Shown here: in pieces, positions 1 through 5,444 of the stretch
Position numbering within the stretch: position 1 is the stretch's first letter
How the letters are laid out: every line of letters starts with the position of its first letter
NCBI GenBank assembly: GCA_021789565.1
Contig: JAJYJL010000684.1
Coordinates: forward strand, 1 to 5,444
Direction: 5' to 3'
Length of the DNA stretch: 5,444 bases
Source: Acidobacteriota bacterium
Lineage (GTDB): Bacteria; Acidobacteriota; Terriglobia; UBA7540
Notes under the pieces: model-generated
What the model was told of the DNA's origin: nothing
The model's database searches: none
Seen by the model: only the letters and a program-made list of their open reading frames with translations
Position numbers and translations under genes: made by a program

Positions 1-510
1 CCGGAAGCCGAGCAGGATTTGGTGATCGTGGAATTGCTGAAAAGCCTGTGGCGCCCGCCGATTGCGCCCCATCCCTTTCGCCCCCTTTCCGTGATGACGA
101 AACACTGGAGCGACCTCACACTTGCCCCCGCTGACAGAGGCCCCGATCGAGGCCTTCTTCGCGAAGGTCTTCGGCTCTTCAATGAGCTGCCGAAAACGGC
201 GGACGCGGAAGTCCTGCTGGCGACGGACTTACATGCGGGCAACGTTCTCCGGTCGGAACGAATGCCCTGGCTGGCTATTGATCCCAAACCATTTGTCGGC
301 GACCCTGCCTATGATTCAACCCAGCACCTGTTCAACTGCGTTGAGAGGTTGCGCTCGGACCCGGACAGAATGTTCCATCGCATGGGAGACCTGCTGGGCG
401 TAGACCACGAGCGCATTCGGCTGTGGACCTTTGCCCGCGCCGCCGCAGAGCCGCGCGACGAGTGGAACGATGGAGAAGTGCTCGAGATCGCCAGGGCAAC
501 AGCTCCGTAG
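1..510 (+). CDS. Aminoglycoside (6)/hydroxyurea phosphotransferase-family kinase, C-terminal part (5' truncated by window)
   Basis: The frame is open from base 1 to the TAG at 508-510, giving 169 residues. The real start lies upstream, because the codons before the first possible TTG start (base 19) already read as kinase sequence. In window codon numbering, the catalytic loop is TDLHAGNVL (catalytic Asp76, metal-binding Asn81). It is followed by WLAIDPKPFVGDPAYD, whose Asp94 is the equivalent of the DFG Asp. The IDPK..VGDPA(Y/F)D pattern is characteristic of the APH(6)/hydroxyurea kinase family (streptomycin 6-kinase-like). Family members are roughly 270-310 residues long, so about the N-terminal 40 percent, with the nucleotide-binding lobe, is outside the window. 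Such enzymes transfer phosphate from ATP to a hydroxyl of a small molecule in the cytoplasm. Many chromosomal members have no known substrate, so streptomycin resistance should not be assumed. One oddity is that the usual HGD before the loop reads ATD. The family call is firm; the substrate is unknown. Confidence 0.85.
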   Translation, partial: PEAEQDLVIVELLKSLWRPPIAPHPFRPLSVMTKHWSDLTLAPADRGPDRGLLREGLRLFNELPKTADAEVLLATDLHAGNVLRSERMPWLAIDPKPFVGDPAYDSTQHLFNCVERLRSDPDRMFHRMGDLLGVDHERIRLWTFARAAAEPRDEWNDGEVLEIARATAP

Positions 511-549
511 GAAGTAAATTCCACGTGTCCGGCGATGGCGCGGCGGGAA

Positions 550-565
550 GCCATGCTTTCATGGC
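550..565 (+). terminator. Perfect 6-bp hairpin downstream of the kinase gene (possible terminator)
   Basis: GCCATG (550-555) and CATGGC (560-565) form a perfect inverted repeat around the loop CTTT, 40 bases after the kinase stop. The sequence that follows (ATTGCTTAGG) has no real T-run, so an intrinsic terminator is only a weak reading. A transcript-end stabilising hairpin, or chance, are alternatives. It supports treating the kinase and the downstream glycosidase as separate transcription units. Confidence 0.25.
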
Positions 566-637
566 ATTGCTTAGGACAGATTCGTCGGAACTAATGAAAT
601 CGCCCGGTGCTAGAATGCGAGTGCGCAAGGAAAGCGA

Positions 638-643
638 GATAAT
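638..643 (+). promoter_or_regulatory. Possible -10 box for the glycoside hydrolase gene
   Basis: GATAAT matches the TATAAT consensus at five of six positions. It would start transcription near base 650, just before the ribosome binding site. No good -35 box sits 16-18 bases upstream (that region reads roughly AATGCGAG), so this is tentative. An alternative weak -10, TAGAAT, lies at 611-616, also without a clear -35. Confidence 0.22.
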
Positions 644-657
644 TTACAACTGCCAAA

Positions 658-666
658 GGGAGGGAG
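658..666 (+). promoter_or_regulatory. Strong Shine-Dalgarno site that fixes the GTG start at 673
   Basis: The purine tract GGGAGGGAG contains two overlapping Shine-Dalgarno cores. They lie 6 and 9 bases before a GTG codon at 673. The next in-frame codons lead directly into a Tat signal peptide at the expected distance, so this GTG is well supported as the start. Confidence 0.7.
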
Positions 667-672
667 CAGCCT

Positions 673-2952
673 GTGAGCAGAAAAGAGGAACTTGGTGGCG
701 GAGACAAGAGTGGGCCGGCGGGTAATATCTCACGGCGGAAGTTTCTGGCTGGTGCGACGAGTGCGGCGGCACTAACCGCCGCGCCGCGGGCCCTTTTGGC
801 GGAATCAAGTGTGGCAGCGGAATCCGGATTACCTGGCGCGAGCTCGCGGAACGGGCCAGCGGGCCGGGAGAAATCCAATATCGGGACCATCCGCGTCGAC
901 GCGACACCCGGCCATGCGACGAATGCGTTCAAGCCAAACGAAGCCCTGGGCACCTCCATTGACATGATTCCCTATAAGTCTTCGGAAAAGCTTTATGCCA
1001 AGTCGATGGTGAAGCAGTGCCTCTCCGCCGGATGGGGACCCATGAGCTACCGGCAGCACACGGAATTGCAGATCGCCGCCTGGCACTGGAATCCCACAGG
1101 CTCCTGGAGCGACCCTGCTCGCAAGCAAGGCTATTTCACAGGCAGTTCCGAGCTTGCAGCGCCTATCCAACATTCATACGGCTACCACCTGCGCCACCGC
1201 GGCAACACACGAAACGGAGGAACTGAATCCGGCTTCTCGCGCCTGACCGATGGCGATCCGAACTCTTACTGGAAAAGCAATCCCTACCTGGCTGAACGTT
1301 ACACAGGCGAAAGCGACGCGCTGCATCCGCAGTGGGTGGTGGTGGATCTCGGCGCGGCCCAGCCGGTCAACGCTATGCGAATTGATTGGACGGATCCCTA
1401 TGCGCGCGTCTACAGCGTGCAATATTGGACGGGGAATGAAGACGCCATGAGCAAGCCGACAGGCGGAGTGTGGAACACTTTTCCCGGCGGGACCGTTAAA
1501 GATGCCGGGGGCGGAATGGTAACACTGAAGCTTTCGAAGTTGCCCACCACGGCGAGGTTTTTGCGGATTGTGATGACGGAATCCTCGCACACTGCCGACA
1601 CGCACGGGGCGGAGGACCCGAGGAACTCGGAAGGGTATGCGATCAAGGAAATTTATGCAGGCACGCTCGACGCTGAGGGAAATTTCATCGACCTGATGCA
1701 GCACTCGCCCGACCAGAACCAGACTGCGACTTATTGCTCTTCCATCGATCCCTGGCACGACGAAAACGACCTCCACATGGAGGGCGGCGAGCAGACGGGG
1801 TTTGACCTGTTCTTCACCAGCGGCGTTACCAACAATTTGCCAGCCATGGTTCCTATCGCCATGCTTTACGGGATTCCGGAGGACGCGGCGGCGCAGATCG
1901 CCTATCTGAAAAAGCGGGGATACCCTGTTTCTTATGTGGAAATGGGCGAAGAGCCGGACGGCCAGTACGCCATGCCGGAAGATTATGCCGCGCTCTACCT
2001 ACAATTTGCTTCGGCAATTCACCGCGTCGTACCGGAGGCCAAACTTGGAGGCCCGATCTTCGAAGGAGTGAATGAAGACATCAAGGTCTGGCCGGACGCT
2101 CAGGGCCGGACGTCGTGGCTGGGACGCTTCCTCGATTATCTGAAATCGCATGGGCGGATTGAAGACCTGGCCTTCATGTCGTTTGAGCATTATCCGTTTG
2201 AACCCTGCGCCGTAACCTGGGCAGACCTCTATCGCGAACCGGAACTTGTAAGCCACATGCTCGACGTGTGGAGAGAGGACGGCCTGCCGGAAAACGTTCC
2301 GATGATCATTACGGAGAGCAACCTTTCCTGGAACCTCAACCAGTCGTTTGTGGATATCTTTGGCGCGTTGTGGCTGGCGGAATATGCAGGCGCGTTTCTC
2401 TCAGCAGGCGGCGCCGGAATTTATTACTTCCAGTTTTTCCCTTTCCCGCTCAGCAGCGGCTGCCACGGGTGGGGAACCTTTGGTCCCTTCGTCGCCAATA
2501 AAGACCGCGAGATCACGGGATACGCGTCGCAGTATTTTGCTTCGCGGCTGATGAATCTGGAATGGGTGAAGCCGGGTGGGGAAATCCACCACTGCCACCG
2601 GGTATCGAGCGATATTCGGGACGGCGCAGGGAATGAATTGCTGGCTGTCTACGCGTTGCACCGGCCCGACGGAGAATGGTCGTTGATGATCGTTAATCGG
2701 GACCAGGAGAATGCCCGCAAGGTCCGCATTGTGTTTGAAAACAAGAACAGCAATCGGGAGGCCGGCTTCTCAGGCAACGTCAGGATGGTGACTTTTGGAA
2801 CCGACCAGTTCCAATGGCGTGCGGACGGGAGCAACAGCCACGCAGACCCGGACGGGCCGCCACGGACTACAATGCTGCGAGCTGACACAGAAACATTGTT
2901 TGCCATTCCGAAAGCTTCTCTTACGATTTTGCGCGGGAAGATTGAAGCGTGA
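673..2952 (+). CDS. Tat-exported glycoside hydrolase (clan GH-A, GH39-like) with an internal F5/8 type C discoidin module
   Basis: This is a 759-residue protein starting at GTG with a strong ribosome binding site. The twin-arginine motif SRRKFLAG (Arg21-Arg22) precedes an Ala-rich hydrophobic stretch, with likely cleavage near Ala43, so it should be exported folded. The segment ALGTSIDMIP (about 90-100) looks like the first barrel strand. Residues about 185-330 form an F5/8 type C/CBM32-like module (SRLTDGDPNSYWKSN, HPQWVVVDLG, ending GYAIKEIYAG), which is expected to bind sugars. The barrel then resumes. VEMGEEPDG places a candidate acid/base at Glu427, followed by a GH39-like Y..LY..FA.AI..V.P...LGGP stretch. 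PMIITESN places a candidate nucleophile at Glu548, 121 residues later as expected for clan GH-A. Residues about 635-755 look like the C-terminal beta-sandwich (LLAVYALHRPDGEWSLMIVN). The enzyme probably cleaves a glycosidic bond with retention of configuration in the periplasm or outside the cell; the substrate is not predictable. The Asn normally preceding the acid/base is Glu426. GH30, GH79 or an unclassified family are alternatives to GH39. Confidence 0.82.
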   Translation: MSRKEELGGGDKSGPAGNISRRKFLAGATSAAALTAAPRALLAESSVAAESGLPGASSRNGPAGREKSNIGTIRVDATPGHATNAFKPNEALGTSIDMIPYKSSEKLYAKSMVKQCLSAGWGPMSYRQHTELQIAAWHWNPTGSWSDPARKQGYFTGSSELAAPIQHSYGYHLRHRGNTRNGGTESGFSRLTDGDPNSYWKSNPYLAERYTGESDALHPQWVVVDLGAAQPVNAMRIDWTDPYARVYSVQYWTGNEDAMSKPTGGVWNTFPGGTVKDAGGGMVTLKLSKLPTTARFLRIVMTESSHTADTHGAEDPRNSEGYAIKEIYAGTLDAEGNFIDLMQHSPDQNQTATYCSSIDPWHDENDLHMEGGEQTGFDLFFTSGVTNNLPAMVPIAMLYGIPEDAAAQIAYLKKRGYPVSYVEMGEEPDGQYAMPEDYAALYLQFASAIHRVVPEAKLGGPIFEGVNEDIKVWPDAQGRTSWLGRFLDYLKSHGRIEDLAFMSFEHYPFEPCAVTWADLYREPELVSHMLDVWREDGLPENVPMIITESNLSWNLNQSFVDIFGALWLAEYAGAFLSAGGAGIYYFQFFPFPLSSGCHGWGTFGPFVANKDREITGYASQYFASRLMNLEWVKPGGEIHHCHRVSSDIRDGAGNELLAVYALHRPDGEWSLMIVNRDQENARKVRIVFENKNSNREAGFSGNVRMVTFGTDQFQWRADGSNSHADPDGPPRTTMLRADTETLFAIPKASLTILRGKIEA

Positions 2953-3032
2953 TGTGCACTGGCGGTGAAAGTGAATATGAAAGGGTACGGCGGAGGGCGT
3001 GTTGAAGGGGCAGCATGACCGGCGACCGAATA

Positions 3033-3036
3033 GAGG
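3033..3036 (+). promoter_or_regulatory. Shine-Dalgarno site supporting the ATG start at 3041
   Basis: GAGG lies 4 bases before ATG 3041, which is a slightly short spacing. In-frame GTG 2999 and TTG 3002 would add up to 14 polar residues before the signal peptide. The GGAGG at 2992-2996 is only 2 bases from GTG 2999, too close to serve it well, though it would suit TTG 3002. ATG 3041 gives a textbook signal peptide immediately and is preferred. Confidence 0.5.
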
Positions 3037-3040
3037 ATTC

Positions 3041-4990
3041 ATGATTTCTTGTCTGTCCAGGTTTGTTCTGGCTGCGTTCATTGCAGGACTTCTGTGCAGT
3101 GTGGCCTTGGCCGCCGGGAAGCCCGGTCCCAACGTCGTGGTGATCACCATTGATACTCTTCGCGCTGATCACCTGGCCTGTTACGGATACCATCAGATCA
3201 AGACCCCCAACATCGACCAGCTTGCAAGGACTGGCGTACGTTTCGCGAACGCCTTCACGGCCGTGCCGATCACCCTCCCATCTCACACGGTTCTGATGAC
3301 GGGCGAATATCCCATGGCCACGGGGATCCACGATTTCAGCGGCAACAAGCTGGCTGCAGGAACCATGACCCTCGCCCGGGTGCTGCAGGGCCACGGGTAC
3401 TCGACGGCAGCGTTTATCGGGTCGGCGGCCCTCGATTCTCGTTTCGGTTTGAACCAGGGTTTTGATACCTATTACGACCACTTCAACCTGGGTCACATGA
3501 GAGAAATCCACCTGGATGAAATCGAGCGCCGCGGCGACAAGGTTGTAGACCTGGCATTAAAGTGGCTCGAATCCCATCACCAGAAGCCCTTTTTCATTTG
3601 GGTGCATCTTTACGACCCGCACGCTCCCTACGACCCTCCGCAGCCTTACGCCCGCCTTTACCGCAGCCACCCTTACGACGGCGAGATCGCCTTCGATGAT
3701 GCGCAGGTCGGGCGTTTGTTCGACTACCTGAAACAGCAGCATCTCTATCAGCATTCACTCATCGTTCTGGCCAGCGACCACGGAGAAAGTCTTGGGGAGC
3801 ATGGGGAAAAGACACACGGGTTCTTCATCTATAATGCAACGCTCCACGTTGCTCTGATTGTAAGAATCCCCGGCGATGCGCCGCGCGTCGTGCAGCAAGG
3901 AGTGTCGCTGGTAGACGTCATGCCCACCGTGCTTCAGGCGCTCAAGATCGCCCGGCCAGCCAGCATCCAGGGACAAAGCCTGCTGAGCGTGATGCTGGGC
4001 CATCCATCGGGAAAGACTTCGGGGCAATACTCCGAGAATTATGCTCCTCTCATCCACTTTGGCTGGAACCGCCTGCTGGGTTTTGAATGGCACGGCATGA
4101 AGTTCATTGAAACGACCCGGCCCGAACTCTACGACCTGAAGACTGATCCTCACGAGCTTCACAACCTGTATAAGACGCATCAGGCGCTGGCACACGAGAT
4201 GAACGAACGGCTTCAGGATTTAATCCGCCGCTACACACCCGTGACCCAAGCCTCCGCTGCCGCCACGCAATCGACGGATCCTGCTCTGCTCGCAAGCCTC
4301 CGCTCACTCGGATACGCGGCGGTTTCAGTGGCGAACCTTCCACAAGCCGATACGCAAAATCTTCCTGATCCAAAGGACCGCGTTCAGGCATACAACCTGG
4401 TCTCCGAAGCTCTTGTCGATAAGCAGGACGGCCACTACGAGGAATCGTTGCGCAAGTTAACGCAGGCAGAGAAGACGGCCCCCGAGACTTTGACGATTCG
4501 CTTCCTTGCAGCACAGAACGAGCTTGAACTCAAAGATTACGTCCGCGCCGCGGAGGGCTTTGGGTACGTCTCGGAGCATAACCCGAGCGACGGATCGGCG
4601 GTCTATTACCTGGGTGTCGCGCAGCTTGGTTCCGGAAATATAGACGGTGCCGAGAAGTCATTCCAGCGCGCGCTCAAAATTGACCCGCACAATTTTTCCG
4701 CCGCCTACGATCTTGGTGTCGCTTACACTCGCCAGAAGCGGGCGGACGCTGCCATCGCTGCATTTAAGCAGGCGGTTGAAATCCTTCCCGAATATGCTGA
4801 GGCTCACGAAGCGCTCGGCGAACTGTACCTTTATCTGCGACGTCCCCATGAGGCAGCGAAAGAGCTTGAGCTTGCCGTGGCCGCAGATCCCAAGATGGCC
4901 AAGGCCCATTATGAGTTGGGCCGCGCCTATCAGGCACTTGGGCTTGACGAAAAGGCCCAGCGCGAGTTTTCTCGTGCCAAAGCGCCTTGA
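3041..4990 (+). CDS. Exported sulfatase-fold (alkaline phosphatase superfamily) hydrolase fused to six TPR repeats; no formylglycine Cys
   Basis: The protein is 649 residues from ATG 3041. Residues 1-24 are a Sec signal peptide (MISCLSR, then a hydrophobic core ending SVALA). No proper lipobox precedes Cys19. The sulfatase-fold domain runs from about 30 to 400. It begins NVVVITIDTLRADH (metal ligand Asp38). The nucleophile region is TLPSHTVLMTG, with Thr78 where sulfatases carry the Cys that becomes formylglycine and His82 where they carry Arg. HLYDPHAPYDPP follows (His189, His194), then SDHGESLGEHG (Asp246-His247), and the domain ends with PELYDLKTDP (361-370). After a linker containing LRSLGYAAV and DPKDRVQAYN, six 34-residue TPR units fill about 446-649; ALKIDP and AAADP are typical repeat ends. 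Without the Cys, Thr78 is the probable nucleophile, as in phosphonate monoester hydrolases and nucleotide pyrophosphatases/phosphodiesterases. A phospho-ester hydrolase or transferase is therefore likelier than a sulfatase. TPRs suggest partner binding. The gene lies 88 bases after the glycosidase, same strand, possibly co-transcribed. Confidence 0.85.
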   Translation: MISCLSRFVLAAFIAGLLCSVALAAGKPGPNVVVITIDTLRADHLACYGYHQIKTPNIDQLARTGVRFANAFTAVPITLPSHTVLMTGEYPMATGIHDFSGNKLAAGTMTLARVLQGHGYSTAAFIGSAALDSRFGLNQGFDTYYDHFNLGHMREIHLDEIERRGDKVVDLALKWLESHHQKPFFIWVHLYDPHAPYDPPQPYARLYRSHPYDGEIAFDDAQVGRLFDYLKQQHLYQHSLIVLASDHGESLGEHGEKTHGFFIYNATLHVALIVRIPGDAPRVVQQGVSLVDVMPTVLQALKIARPASIQGQSLLSVMLGHPSGKTSGQYSENYAPLIHFGWNRLLGFEWHGMKFIETTRPELYDLKTDPHELHNLYKTHQALAHEMNERLQDLIRRYTPVTQASAAATQSTDPALLASLRSLGYAAVSVANLPQADTQNLPDPKDRVQAYNLVSEALVDKQDGHYEESLRKLTQAEKTAPETLTIRFLAAQNELELKDYVRAAEGFGYVSEHNPSDGSAVYYLGVAQLGSGNIDGAEKSFQRALKIDPHNFSAAYDLGVAYTRQKRADAAIAAFKQAVEILPEYAEAHEALGELYLYLRRPHEAAKELELAVAADPKMAKAHYELGRAYQALGLDEKAQREFSRAKAP

Positions 4991-5052
4991 ATCTCCGGGT
5001 AAATGGCTACCAATAAGCACAAAAAGTGAGGCAATCAATGGCGGCAGTACCA

Positions 5053-5066
5053 GGCCCGGCAGGGCC
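5053..5066. terminator. GC-rich hairpin between convergent genes (possible terminator)
   Basis: GGCCC (5053-5057) pairs perfectly with GGGCC (5062-5066) around the loop GGCA, 63 bases after the sulfatase-like gene's stop. No T-run follows on either strand, so it does not fit an intrinsic terminator well. Its position between convergent genes is where one would be expected. Confidence 0.2.
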
Positions 5067-5156
5067 ATCCACCTGTTTGAGGCATTCCGGTGGAAGCGTA
5101 TTCCATGCCGGGTGAATTTTCACACCCAAGCCTTCCATTCAAGGTAAATTTGTTCT

Positions 5157-5183
5157 GACAGATCACCGGGGACAGATGCGCAT
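5157..5183. repeat. Short direct repeat plus palindrome, possibly a dispersed repeat remnant
   Basis: GACAGAT occurs at 5157-5163 and again at 5171-5177, separated by CACCGGG. The second copy overlaps the 8-base palindrome ATGCGCAT (5176-5183). Read on the - strand this gives ATGCGCATCTGTCCCCGGTG. From memory, similar 'CATCTGTCCCCGG' strings recur in intergenic DNA of acidobacterial and other genomes, often near REP-associated (IS200-like) transposases. That recollection is not verifiable here, and no transposase is present in the window. Confidence 0.4.
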
Positions 5184-5323
5184 TTTGAAGTCGGGCAGAG
5201 AGTTCCATACAGGGCGCGGTTGAGCAGTTTCACGGCGTCGAGCGAGCGGGCAAAGGGAGCAGCAGCCGCATATGGCTGAAGGCCCTGAAGGTCATTCGCT
5301 AATCCGGGCTGATTTCGACGGGG

Positions 5324-5444
5324 TCAGCGGCAGGCGTTTTCGGTCATGCGCAGGTAGTCGAAGACCAGGCGCACGTGGCGCGTGAGTTGGCGCATATTCT
5401 GCGCGACGCTCGGCGCTCCGCGGGATTTGATCACGCCGATGGCG
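5324..5444 (-). CDS. C-terminal end of an unrecognised protein on the minus strand (5' part beyond the window)
   Basis: Reading the - strand from base 5443, the frame is open for 39 codons to a TGA at 5324-5326. The segment is short, but nearly every codon ends in G or C, which is strong third-position bias for this window and hard to explain by chance. The peptide includes AIGVIKSRGAPSVAQNM and LVFDYLRMTENACR. It looks amphipathic and helical, rich in Arg, as the C-terminus of a cytoplasmic protein might. I do not recognise the family, and nothing indicates its function. It converges on the sulfatase-like gene, with 333 bases between the two stops. The alternative is a chance open frame. Confidence 0.5.
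   Translation of the reverse strand, partial: AIGVIKSRGAPSVAQNMRQLTRHVRLVFDYLRMTENACR

Larger units (their letters stand above)
4991..5323. other. Intergenic region between convergent genes
   Basis: This stretch of 333 bases separates the + strand sulfatase-like gene from a - strand gene entering from the right. It holds a GC-rich hairpin (5053-5066) and a short repeat cluster (5157-5183). There is also an imperfect direct repeat CTGAAGGCC/CTGAAGGTC around 5276-5293. I see no convincing gene in it. The ATG at 5038 has a GAGG upstream but opens only a 25-codon frame of unremarkable composition. Confidence 0.6.

Noticed and set aside
1174..1776. 200-codon open frame on the minus strand inside the glycosidase gene
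   Set aside because: It lies entirely opposite a protein with clear Tat, discoidin and catalytic motifs; its translation is Arg/His/Pro-rich with no recognisable domain, as expected of a shadow frame in GC-rich DNA.
2977..3018. 13-codon leader-like ORF between the glycosidase and the sulfatase-like gene
   Set aside because: No clear ribosome binding site at a good distance and no regulatory codon run or attenuator hairpin; too short to support.
2999..3040. Upstream GTG/TTG starts for the sulfatase-like gene
   Set aside because: They add a polar, Arg-rich extension before an otherwise ideal Sec signal peptide, and the Shine-Dalgarno spacing to GTG 2999 is too short.
3089..3100. Possible lipobox at Cys19 of the sulfatase-like protein
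   Set aside because: The preceding residues are G-L-L-C; Leu at -1 does not fit the lipobox, and a normal ALA cleavage site follows.
2921..3511. 196-codon minus-strand open frame spanning the gap between the two central genes
   Set aside because: It overlaps the signal peptide and the active-site region of the sulfatase-like gene, and its product shows no domain signature; a shadow frame.
5038..5115. Small 25-codon open frame (ATG 5038 with GAGG upstream)
   Set aside because: It is short, lacks the G/C third-position bias of the neighbouring genes and contains the GC hairpin; it is most likely a chance frame.
5110..5127. GGGTG...CACCC inverted repeat as a terminator
   Set aside because: Only a 5-bp stem with an 8-base loop and no T-run; not distinguishable from chance.

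Overview
The window is moderately GC-rich DNA (high 50s percent by eye) with long, well-spaced coding regions. The Tat-exported multidomain glycosidase, the exported 'sulfatase-like + TPR' protein with a TLPSH active-site motif, and the PELYDL..DP and SLGY signatures are all typical of soil or sediment Acidobacteriota. That assignment is my inference from gene style and cannot be proven from this window. No rRNA, tRNA, CRISPR array or complete mobile element is visible.

Layout. (1) Bases 1-510, + strand: the C-terminal half of a small-molecule kinase of the aminoglycoside (6) / hydroxyurea phosphotransferase type, cut by the window edge. (2) Bases 511-672: an intergenic stretch with a perfect 6-bp hairpin after the kinase, a possible -10 box, and a strong ribosome binding site for the next gene. 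(3) Bases 673-2952, + strand: a 759-residue Tat-exported glycoside hydrolase. It looks like a clan GH-A barrel (GH39-like) with an F5/8 type C (discoidin) carbohydrate-binding module apparently inserted inside the barrel, and a C-terminal beta-sandwich. (4) Bases 3041-4990, + strand: a Sec-exported alkaline-phosphatase-superfamily (sulfatase-fold) hydrolase fused to six TPR repeats. It lacks the Cys needed for formylglycine, so it should not work as a normal sulfatase. (5) Bases 4991-5323: a convergent intergenic region with a GC-rich hairpin and a short direct repeat of the 'CCGGGGACAGATGCGCAT' kind, suggestive of a dispersed element. (6) Bases 5324-5444, - strand: the last 39 codons of a gene entering from the right, recognised by strong codon bias but not by family.

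The two central genes are co-directional, 88 nt apart and both predicted to leave the cytoplasm. A shared role in handling an extracellular or periplasmic glycan, perhaps one carrying a phosphate or sulfate ester, is plausible but is only inferred from adjacency. The kinase has its own possible terminator and probably belongs to a different unit. Nothing here amounts to a clearly new biological system. The best leads are the non-formylglycine sulfatase-TPR fusion and the unusual domain order and active-site motif of the glycosidase.
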